A stretch of 64,000 bases of DNA from Bacillus sp. REN16 (lineage in GTDB: Bacteria; Bacillota; Bacilli; Bacillales; Bacillaceae_L), in the NCBI RefSeq assembly GCF_020731355.1, contig NZ_JAJFZK010000010.1:62001-126000 (forward strand), written 5' to 3'. The translations under genes and the position numbers were made by a program. Position 1 is the stretch's first letter. Each line of letters starts with the position of its first letter. Positions 57,448 to 64,000 of the stretch are shown piece after piece. The notes under the pieces are model-generated. The model made no database searches, was not told the origin of the DNA, and worked only from the letters and a program-made list of their open reading frames with translations.

Positions 57448-58152
57448 ATGGAACAATCTAAAGAACAACGTGTGCATCATGTATTTGAAAAAATATATAA
57501 AAACTATGACCAAATGAATTCCGTTATCAGCTTCCAACAACATAAAGCTTGGCGTAAGGATACTATGAAACGTATGGATGTCAAAGTGGGATCGGCTGCA
57601 CTTGACTTATGCTGCGGTACCGCCGACTGGACTATTGCCCTTGCAGAAAAGGTCGGTCCTTCGGGAAAGGTAACCGGTCTCGATTTTAGTAAAAATATGC
57701 TTAAAATCGGTCAAGAAAAAGTGGACAAGCTAAAATTAAATCAGATTGAATTAATTCATGGTAATGCGATGGAGCTTCCGTTTGAGGATAATTCTTTCGA
57801 CTATGTAACGATTGGTTTTGGCCTTCGAAATGTACCGGATTACATGACCGTTTTAAAAGAAATGCAAAGGGTGGTAAAGCCAGGTGGGAAGGTTGTCTGC
57901 TTGGAAACCTCACAGCCGACTATGATTGGATTTAGGCAATTATATTTTTTCTATTTTCGTTTTATTATGCCGGTTTTCGGAAAGCTTTTTGCGAAAAGTT
58001 ATCAGGAATATTCATGGCTTCAGGAATCAGCACGTGATTTTCCAGGAATGAAAGAACTTGCACTTATGTTCCGGGAAGCAGGCTTGACCGAAATTGAAGT
58101 GAAACCATATACTTTAGGTGTAGCTGCGATGCATATGGGCATTAAGAAGTAG
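57448..58152 (+). CDS. menG: Demethylmenaquinone methyltransferase
   Basis: 234-residue SAM-dependent methyltransferase (UbiE/MenG), last step of menaquinone synthesis. [17 protein letters not shown] start, [18 protein letters not shown] motif [28 protein letters not shown] and [19 protein letters not shown] 57448 follows GAAGAAGGG. Located 2 bases after hepS; repeat D lies between it and hepT. Confidence 0.96.
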   Translation: MEQSKEQRVHHVFEKIYKNYDQMNSVISFQQHKAWRKDTMKRMDVKVGSAALDLCCGTADWTIALAEKVGPSGKVTGLDFSKNMLKIGQEKVDKLKLNQIELIHGNAMELPFEDNSFDYVTIGFGLRNVPDYMTVLKEMQRVVKPGGKVVCLETSQPTMIGFRQLYFFYFRFIMPVFGKLFAKSYQEYSWLQESARDFPGMKELALMFREAGLTEIEVKPYTLGVAAMHMGIKK

Positions 58153-58164
58153 TAATCGTTCATT

Positions 58165-58236
58165 AAAAAATCGTGGCATCCGCCGGAGGCTTAACTTTAT
58201 TAAATCGGGGTTTGACCTTCGACTTAATAAAGTTAT
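58165..58236 (-). repeat. Structured intergenic repeat, copy D (truncated, reversed)
   Basis: In reverse sense it holds hairpin 1 AACTTTATTAAGTCG / CGATTTAATAAAGTT (one G-T pair) and the core GCCTCCGGCGGATGCCAC, then stops after CGATTTTTT. The rest of the element is missing. It separates menG from hepT. Confidence 0.85.
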
Positions 58237-58264
58237 GTCATATTTTGAGACTAAGGTGAAACTG

Positions 58265-59227
58265 ATGAAATTATCTTTGATGTATTCGTATTTGAATACA
58301 GATTTAGCAATTATAGAAAAAGAATTGGAGGCTTCTATCAAAGGGAAGCATCCGGTTCTTCAACAAGCCGGATTACATTTACTGCAATCCGGCGGTAAGC
58401 GACTGCGACCCGTTTTTGTCCTTTTAGGTGGGAAATTTGGGAAATATGATATTGATGTCATTAAAAATGTTGCCGTAACACTTGAACTTATTCATACGGC
58501 CTCTCTTGTGCATGACGATGTAATTGATGACGCGGATATTCGGCGCGGCAGGCCCACTATTAAGGCAAAATGGGATAATAAGATCGCGATGTACGCTGGA
58601 GATTATATTTTAGGCAGCTCACTGGAAATTATCACAAAGCTTCCTAATCCCTTACTACATAAACTACTTGCACATACGATTGTTGAGGTTTGTTTAGGTG
58701 AAATCGAACAAATCAAAGATAAATATCGTTTTGATCAGAACTTGCGCTGTTATTTACGCAGAATCAAGCGGAAGACGGCTCTGTTAATTGCAAGCAGCTG
58801 TCAACTTGGAGCAGTAGCGGCAGAAGTGCCCGCAGATGTCCATAAAAAGCTGTTTTTATATGGTTATTATGTGGGGATGGCATTCCAAATAACAGATGAT
58901 ATTTTAGACTTCACTAGTTCCGATGAGCAATTGGGTAAACCCGCAGGTAGTGATTTGCTTCAGGGTAATATTACCTTGCCGGTTCTATATGCGATGAAGG
59001 ATCAAAATCTTAAGCAACAAATTATCCAAGTATCTGAACGTACAACAGCTTCTGAAATAAAACCTTTAATTAAAGCCATTAAACAATCTGATGCAATCAT
59101 TCAAGCCGAGGCATTAAGTAATCGTTATTTAGAAAAAGCATACAAGATTTTAGAGGAATTGCCTTCGAGTCGTGCCAGAAATACGTTGTACAATGTTGCA
59201 AAATATATCGGAAAAAGAAAATTTTAG
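58265..59227 (+). CDS. hepT: Heptaprenyl diphosphate synthase component II
   Basis: 320-residue catalytic trans-prenyltransferase subunit working with HepS. First aspartate motif HDDVIDDADIRRG, second DDILDF, FQGLxx-like GGKRLRPVFVLL. In-frame ATG 58235 exists inside the repeat, but ATG 58265 has AAGGTGA at 5 bases and matches the family start. Operon with hepS and menG, though repeat D (112-base gap) could alter coupling. C-terminus AKYIGKRKF is typical. Confidence 0.95.
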   Translation: MKLSLMYSYLNTDLAIIEKELEASIKGKHPVLQQAGLHLLQSGGKRLRPVFVLLGGKFGKYDIDVIKNVAVTLELIHTASLVHDDVIDDADIRRGRPTIKAKWDNKIAMYAGDYILGSSLEIITKLPNPLLHKLLAHTIVEVCLGEIEQIKDKYRFDQNLRCYLRRIKRKTALLIASSCQLGAVAAEVPADVHKKLFLYGYYVGMAFQITDDILDFTSSDEQLGKPAGSDLLQGNITLPVLYAMKDQNLKQQIIQVSERTTASEIKPLIKAIKQSDAIIQAEALSNRYLEKAYKILEELPSSRARNTLYNVAKYIGKRKF

Positions 59228-59241
59228 GGATACCGTTGATT

Positions 59242-59274
59242 ACCAATCAAAATAGTGTTACTATTTTGATTGGT
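59242..59274 (+). repeat. Perfect 15-base inverted repeat between hepT and ndk
   Basis: ACCAATCAAAATAGT / ACTATTTTGATTGGT with 3-base loop, directly before ndk and not followed by a T-run, so it is not a standard terminator. It could end hepT weakly or be a protein site. Confidence 0.7.
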
Positions 59275-59322
59275 CGCTAAACAATGACTATTATACATAA
59301 TTTTGGTGGGGTGGAGATCGCT

Positions 59323-59769
59323 ATGGAAAAAACATTTTTAATGGTTAAACCTGATGGTGTACAGCGTGAACTAGTTGGAGAAATTGTTTCACGCTTTGAA
59401 AGAAAAGGCTTTCAATTAGTGGGAGCTAAATTGATGGCGGTTTCAGAAGAGCTTGCTGGCGAACATTATGGCGAGCACAAAGAGCGTCCGTTTTACGGAG
59501 AACTAGTTGATTTCATCACTTCTGGACCAGTTTTTGCAATGGTTTGGCAAGGTGAGAATGTAATTGCAACTGCTCGTCAAATGATGGGTTCAACAAATCC
59601 AAAGGATGCTGCACCTGCAACAATTCGTGGAGATTTTGGGTTAACAGTTGGAAAGAATGTTATTCATGGTTCTGATTCACCAGCAAGTGCTGAACGTGAA
59701 ATTTCATTATTCTTCAAAGAAGAAGAATTAGTATCCTACGATAAGCTAATTAATAACTGGATTTACTAA
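59323..59769 (+). CDS. ndk: Nucleoside diphosphate kinase
   Basis: 148-residue kinase that equilibrates NTPs and dNTPs. [17 protein letters not shown] start, [30 protein letters not shown] with the phospho-His (GSD motif). In-frame ATG 59284 lies upstream, but ATG 59323 follows GGGGTGGAG. Standard hepT-ndk-cheR order of Bacillus. Confidence 0.97.
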   Translation: MEKTFLMVKPDGVQRELVGEIVSRFERKGFQLVGAKLMAVSEELAGEHYGEHKERPFYGELVDFITSGPVFAMVWQGENVIATARQMMGSTNPKDAAPATIRGDFGLTVGKNVIHGSDSPASAEREISLFFKEEELVSYDKLINNWIY

Positions 59770-59776
59770 TCTAACC

Positions 59777-59806
59777 AAAACCAGCCCTAAGAAGGGCTGG
59801 TTTTTC
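59777..59806 (+). terminator. ndk terminator
   Basis: AAAACCAGCCCT / AGGGCTGGTTTT stem, T-rich end. Confidence 0.9.
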
Positions 59807-59844
59807 TAAAGGAACTTTCACCCCGTAAGATCAAGTATTTTTGA

Positions 59845-60627
<783 letters not shown>

Positions 60628-60677
60628 AAATTTTGAAAAATGACAAATCTAATAATATTTGTTAAGATAAAGAAATC

Positions 60678-60708
60678 GAATTTGCCATTTGGTAAATTCT
60701 TTTTCTTT
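60678..60708 (+). terminator. cheR terminator
   Basis: GAATTTGCCA / TGGTAAATTC stem with one G-T pair, followed by TTTTTCTTT. Confidence 0.7.
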
Positions 60709-60846
60709 ATATTGTGGATGTAAACCGTATAAAATTTTGAAAAAATCTATCCGGATTTACGAAGATTATGATATATTGATACATAATCGCTTTAAATTAC
60801 GAAAGTGAAATTTATTTTCACTCTATCATATAAGGGGGTAACATAA

Positions 60847-62019
60847 ATGAGATATTTAACAGCCGGAGAATCACATGGACCACAGCTTACAACAATCATT
60901 GAAGGTGTACCTGCTGGTCTGGAATTAACTTCAGAGGATATTAACCTTGAACTTGCTAGACGCCAAAAAGGTCATGGCAGAGGAAGAAGAATGCAAATTG
61001 AAAAAGACCAAGCAAAAATTGCAAGTGGTGTTAGACACGGTAAAACACTTGGTTCTCCAATTGCATTAGTTGTTGAAAACAATGACTGGAAGCACTGGAC
61101 TAAAATCATGGGTATTGAACCGATAACGGACGAAGAGGCGGAAGATATCAAACGTAAAATTACTCGTCCGCGCCCTGGACATGCAGACCTTAATGGAGCC
61201 ATTAAATATGGGCATCGCGATATGCGAAATGTTCTAGAAAGATCTTCTGCGCGTGAAACAACAGTGCGAGTTGCAGCTGGAGCTGTAGCTAAAAAATTCT
61301 TAGCTTCCTTAGGAATCCAGATAGCTGGTCATGTCCTTGAAATTGGTGGCATTCGCGCTAAGGATGCTGCATATTCAAGCATAGAAGAATTAAAAACAAA
61401 AACGGAAGAATCACCAGTAAGATGTCTCGATGAAGAAGCTGGCTTACAAATGATGAACGCAATTGATGAAGCAAAGAAAAATGGTGACTCAATTGGTGGA
61501 ATCGTGGAAGTCATTGTAGAAGGTGTGCCTGTTGGACTTGGAAGCTATGTTCATTATGACCGAAAGCTTGATTCTAAAATTGCAGGGGCAATGATGAGTA
61601 TTAATGCCTTTAAAGGTGTTGAATTTGGTATTGGTTTTGATGCAGCAAGAATCCCTGGAAGTCAAGTTCATGATGAAATCATTTGGGATAAAGAAAATGG
61701 ATATCAGAGACGAACAAATAACTTGGGCGGATTTGAAGGTGGAATGACAAACGGTATGCCAATCGTTGTTAGAGGTGTCATGAAGCCAATTCCAACTTTA
61801 TATAAGCCGCTTAAAAGTGTCGATATCGATACAAAGGAAGTATTTGAAGCAAGTATTGAAAGATCTGATAGCTGTGCAGTACCTGCCGCTTCAGTCGTTG
61901 CAGAAGCTGTTGTAGCATGGGAAGTTGCAAATGCGATTATTGAACAATTTGGACAAGATAGATTTGATTTAATTCAAGAGAATGTAGAGAAAATGCGTGA
62001 GTATTCGAGGGATTTTTAA
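60847..62019 (+). CDS. aroC: Chorismate synthase
   Basis: 390-residue FMN-dependent enzyme forming chorismate (aroF in B. subtilis naming). [18 protein letters not shown] start, [31 protein letters not shown] and [22 protein letters not shown] after AAGGGGG; the TAA stop overlaps the aroB ATG (TAATG). The 220-base leader upstream holds the cheR terminator but I found no convincing promoter or T-box there. Confidence 0.97.
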   Translation: MRYLTAGESHGPQLTTIIEGVPAGLELTSEDINLELARRQKGHGRGRRMQIEKDQAKIASGVRHGKTLGSPIALVVENNDWKHWTKIMGIEPITDEEAEDIKRKITRPRPGHADLNGAIKYGHRDMRNVLERSSARETTVRVAAGAVAKKFLASLGIQIAGHVLEIGGIRAKDAAYSSIEELKTKTEESPVRCLDEEAGLQMMNAIDEAKKNGDSIGGIVEVIVEGVPVGLGSYVHYDRKLDSKIAGAMMSINAFKGVEFGIGFDAARIPGSQVHDEIIWDKENGYQRRTNNLGGFEGGMTNGMPIVVRGVMKPIPTLYKPLKSVDIDTKEVFEASIERSDSCAVPAASVVAEAVVAWEVANAIIEQFGQDRFDLIQENVEKMREYSRDF

Positions 62020-63098
62020 TGGACAAGTTTACTATTGCTACAAAATCGAAAACATATCCAATGTACATTGGGGCTGAAATTATTGATCAACTTCCCCAGG
62101 TGATGCAGGATACATGTAAATCGGTGTCAAAGGTGCTCGTCATAAGTGATGAGTCTGTTGCAGCACTTTATTTAGATAAAGTGACGGGCATCCTTAAGCA
62201 ACAGTATGCTGAGCCATTATCATTTATCATTCCTTCTGGAGAAAGGGCAAAATCTTTTGATATGTATTATCAATGTCAGACTTATGCCTTAGAAAAAGGA
62301 TTAGATCGTTCCTCAGTGATCCTTGCACTAGGTGGCGGTGTGGTTGGGGATTTGGCTGGTTTCGTTGCAGCAACATTCATGCGTGGCATCCCGTTTATCC
62401 AAATTCCTACTACATTACTTGCCCATGATAGTGCCGTAGGTGGCAAGGTTGCAATAAATCATGAACTTGGTAAGAACATGATTGGCGCATTTCATCAACC
62501 GAATGCGGTTCTATATGATATTGATTTAATGAATACATTACCTAAGGAAGAGCTTCGCTCAGGTTTTGCCGAAGTCATTAAACATGGTCTCATCTGGGAT
62601 CCAGAATTTTATCAATGGCTTACAGAGGAAATTTCATCATTGGATGACCTAAAAGGTGAAAAACTCCAATATGCTGTATTAAAGGGTGTTGCTGTAAAAG
62701 CAAAGGTAGTTTCAGAGGATGAGCAGGAAAAAGGACTTCGCGCCATCTTGAACTTTGGCCACACTCTAGGTCATGCTATTGAAGCAGAGTCAGGCTATGG
62801 GAAGATAACACATGGTGATGGCGTTGCAATTGGGATGATTTTTGCATTGAAGGTAAGTGAAGAAATCTTTCAGGTAAATCTAGCTTCTGAAAAGATAAGA
62901 GAATGGTTTCGTTTATTTGATTTTCCGACTGCCATACCTGACGGATTAGATCGTGTAAAGCTTCTTGAACGTATGAAGCATGATAAAAAAGCGACTTCTG
63001 GAAAAGTGAAAATGGTCTTGTTAAAAAACATCGGAGAAACTGTTAGTCAAGATATTGAAGACGAGCAATTACTTCGTTTCTTGAGGGATTTTAAATAA
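62019..63098 (+). CDS. aroB: 3-dehydroquinate synthase
   Basis: 359-residue NAD-dependent, zinc-containing enzyme of the shikimate path. ALGGGVVGDLAGFVAATFMRG, PTTLLAHDSAVGGKVAINH, RSGFAEVIKHGL and NFGHTLGHAIEAESGYG carry the NAD- and metal-binding residues. ATG overlaps the aroC stop. aroH follows 29 bases on. Confidence 0.97.
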   Translation: MDKFTIATKSKTYPMYIGAEIIDQLPQVMQDTCKSVSKVLVISDESVAALYLDKVTGILKQQYAEPLSFIIPSGERAKSFDMYYQCQTYALEKGLDRSSVILALGGGVVGDLAGFVAATFMRGIPFIQIPTTLLAHDSAVGGKVAINHELGKNMIGAFHQPNAVLYDIDLMNTLPKEELRSGFAEVIKHGLIWDPEFYQWLTEEISSLDDLKGEKLQYAVLKGVAVKAKVVSEDEQEKGLRAILNFGHTLGHAIEAESGYGKITHGDGVAIGMIFALKVSEEIFQVNLASEKIREWFRLFDFPTAIPDGLDRVKLLERMKHDKKATSGKVKMVLLKNIGETVSQDIEDEQLLRFLRDFK

Positions 63099-63127
63099 GA
63101 GCAGCCAGGCAAGAAGGAGGGGCGAAG

Positions 63128-63505
63128 ATGATAAGGGGAATACGTGGTGCTACAACAATTGAAAATAATAATAAACAAGAGATATTAGCTGCAACTGAAA
63201 GGCTTTTACGTGACATGATTTTGGAAAATAAGATTGAAGCAGATGATGTTGCACAAATTGTATTTTCTGTAACAGATGATATTGACGCAGCTTTTCCTGC
63301 TGCCGCTGCAAGACAAATTGATGGTTGGGCATTTGTTCCAGTAATCAGTATGAGAGAGATTCCGGTTCCAGGATCATTGCCAATGTGCATTCGTGTAATG
63401 ATGACAGTGAACACATCCACCAAACAAGAGGAGATCCAACACATCTACCAAGGTGGAGCCGTTGTACTTAGACCAGACCTTTCAACCGTCAAAGGTAATA
63501 ATTAA
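63128..63505 (+). CDS. aroH: Chorismate mutase AroH
   Basis: 125-residue trimeric monofunctional chorismate mutase making prephenate. RGIRGATTIENN start with the active-site Arg, FSVTDDIDAAFPAAAARQIDGW, the ISMREIPVPGSLPMCIRVMM core. ATG after AAGGAGGGGCG. Ends the aroC-aroB-aroH run before the trp leader, as in the Bacillus supraoperon. Confidence 0.96.
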   Translation: MIRGIRGATTIENNNKQEILAATERLLRDMILENKIEADDVAQIVFSVTDDIDAAFPAAAARQIDGWAFVPVISMREIPVPGSLPMCIRVMMTVNTSTKQEEIQHIYQGGAVVLRPDLSTVKGNN

Positions 63506-63514
63506 AAAGACTCA

Positions 63515-63544
63515 TTGACAAAAGTGCAATGCATACGATAAGAT
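63515..63544 (+). promoter_or_regulatory. trp operon promoter
   Basis: TTGACA at 63515-63520 and TAAGAT at 63539-63544 with an 18-base spacer; it starts 10 bases after aroH and precedes the TRAP repeats directly. Confidence 0.75.
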
Positions 63545-63551
63545 AATGAAA

Positions 63552-63645
63552 ATAGTTAGAGTTTAGTAAGTTTTCAGTTTAGTTAAGAGATTAGTTTAGG
63601 GTAGATGAGAATGAGAGAGTTTAGCCGAGGTTAGCAGAGTTTATA
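63552..63645 (+). promoter_or_regulatory. TRAP-binding site array of the trp leader
   Basis: Run of eleven or more TAG/GAG triplets separated by mostly two or three bases from TAG at 63553 to GAG near 63637. GGGTAGA (63599-63605) can pair with TCTACCC (63655-63661) as the antiterminator. TRAP (mtrB, same window) binding would prevent this and let the terminator form. Confidence 0.93.
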
Positions 63646-63657
63646 AGGTTTACTTCT

Positions 63658-63696
63658 ACCCAAGGATGCGTATGTGTCTTTGGGTTGTTTATTTTT
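63658..63696 (+). terminator. trp attenuator terminator
   Basis: ACCCAAGGA / TCTTTGGGT stem (one G-T pair), 10-base loop, then TGTTTATTTTT. Shares ACCC with the antiterminator, so the two structures exclude each other. Confidence 0.92.
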
Positions 63697-63755
63697 ATCA
63701 CTTTTTAAAAAAGTGATTCCAATTTTTACATACCTCCTAAACCTCATTCTCCATA

Positions 63756-63884
63756 TTAACTTTATTTAGTTGGGTTTACCCAACTAAATAAAATTAAAGC
63801 CTCCGGCGGATGCCACAGATTTTTAAAGGAAATTTTTCGAGCATACTCGAAAAAATCTGGGCGCAAATACGCCAAGGCGCATTT
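63756..63884 (+). repeat. Structured intergenic repeat, copy E (short form)
   Basis: Hairpin 1 TTAACTTTATTTAGTTGGG (63756-63774) pairs with 63779-63797 with one mismatch; core GCCTCCGGCGGATGCCAC; outer stem CAGATTTTT / AAAAATCTG with TTTTTCGAG / CTCGAAAAA inside; final AAATACGCC-AA-GGCGCATTT. Ends 6 bases before the trpE Shine-Dalgarno. Confidence 0.9.
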
Positions 63885-63905
63885 AATTATGGAGGAGTGA
63901 GCCGA

Positions 63906-64000
63906 TTGAATACGTATAATTTTTCCTCGTTTGCGTCCGATGCTAAGCAATACCGGACAATTCCGATCGTCAAGCGTTTCTTAGTTGATACGTTGACACC
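63906..64000 (+). CDS. trpE: Anthranilate synthase component I, N-terminal fragment
   Basis: First 31 codons before the window ends, beginning [20 protein letters not shown] and then [11 protein letters not shown], consistent with the start of TrpE. TTG start with GGAGGAG at 8 bases (a GTG 9 bases earlier overlaps the binding site). First gene of the trp operon after the TRAP leader. TrpE converts chorismate plus glutamine or ammonia to anthranilate. Catalytic regions are not in the window. Confidence 0.9.
   Translation, partial: MNTYNFSSFASDAKQYRTIPIVKRFLVDTLT

Noticed and set aside
60628-60846. T-box or aptamer before aroC
   Set aside because: No TGGNACCGCG T-box or other known aptamer motif; only the cheR terminator is clear.

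Overview
The window is about 64 kb of chromosome from a low-GC, endospore-forming Firmicute of the family Bacillaceae. No strain is claimed. The evidence is the sporulation and germination genes (spmA/spmB, spoIVA, sleB/ypeB, a SpoVS paralog, a YjcZ-type peptide, yphA/yphB), strong AGGAGG ribosome binding sites with many TTG/GTG starts, and a gene order that follows the Bacillus subtilis lysA-to-trp region. No rRNA, tRNA, phage, transposase or CRISPR array was seen.

Layout. 1-9.1 kb: end of lysA, ypuA, ppiB, an FMN-riboswitch riboflavin operon (ribD-ribE-ribB-ribH-ribT) whose ribB lacks the usual fused GTP cyclohydrolase II half, ypuF, a 30-residue peptide gene, scpA-scpB and an unknown ORF. 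9.3-20.4 kb: SpoVS paralog, sodF, dacB-spmA-spmB, rluB, resABC and resDE. 20.5-26 kb: a cobalamin riboswitch over a DUF4430 lipoprotein and an ECF S component, sigX-rsiX with an autoregulatory promoter, an M23/LysM peptidase, a PHP phosphatase and ferredoxin. 26-36 kb: ypbB-recS-ypbD-ypbE and ypbF, then a reverse-strand block (large catalase; amidase with a small AtzG-like partner) that looks like an accessory insertion, then ypbG and mecB. 36-49 kb: gudB, ypdA, ansA, prsW, sleB-ypeB, ypfA, ypfB, cmk-plsC, an S1-repeat protein and yphA-yphB-YIEGIA cap. 49-64 kb: der-gpsA, DUF2768, yphF, spoIVA, hbs, folE-mtrB, hepS-menG-hepT, ndk, cheR, aroC-aroB-aroH, the TRAP-controlled trp leader and the start of trpE.

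How the genes connect. hepS/hepT make the heptaprenyl tail and menG the final methylation of menaquinone; resABC build c-type cytochromes under the ResDE respiratory regulators. mtrB (TRAP) lies 7 kb upstream of the trp leader that it should bind, and aroC-aroB-aroH feed chorismate to trpE. dacB-spmA-spmB, spoIVA and sleB-ypeB cover cortex formation, coat basement and germination.

Most unusual feature. Five intergenic copies of a 70-195 bp repeat begin with a hairpin whose outer arms are conserved while the inner arm sequence changes and stays paired. The element comes in short, long and truncated forms. Two copies sit between an attenuator/riboswitch terminator and its gene (trpE, the B12-uptake operon), and two end only a few bases before a Shine-Dalgarno sequence. 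Compensatory changes suggest selection on structure.
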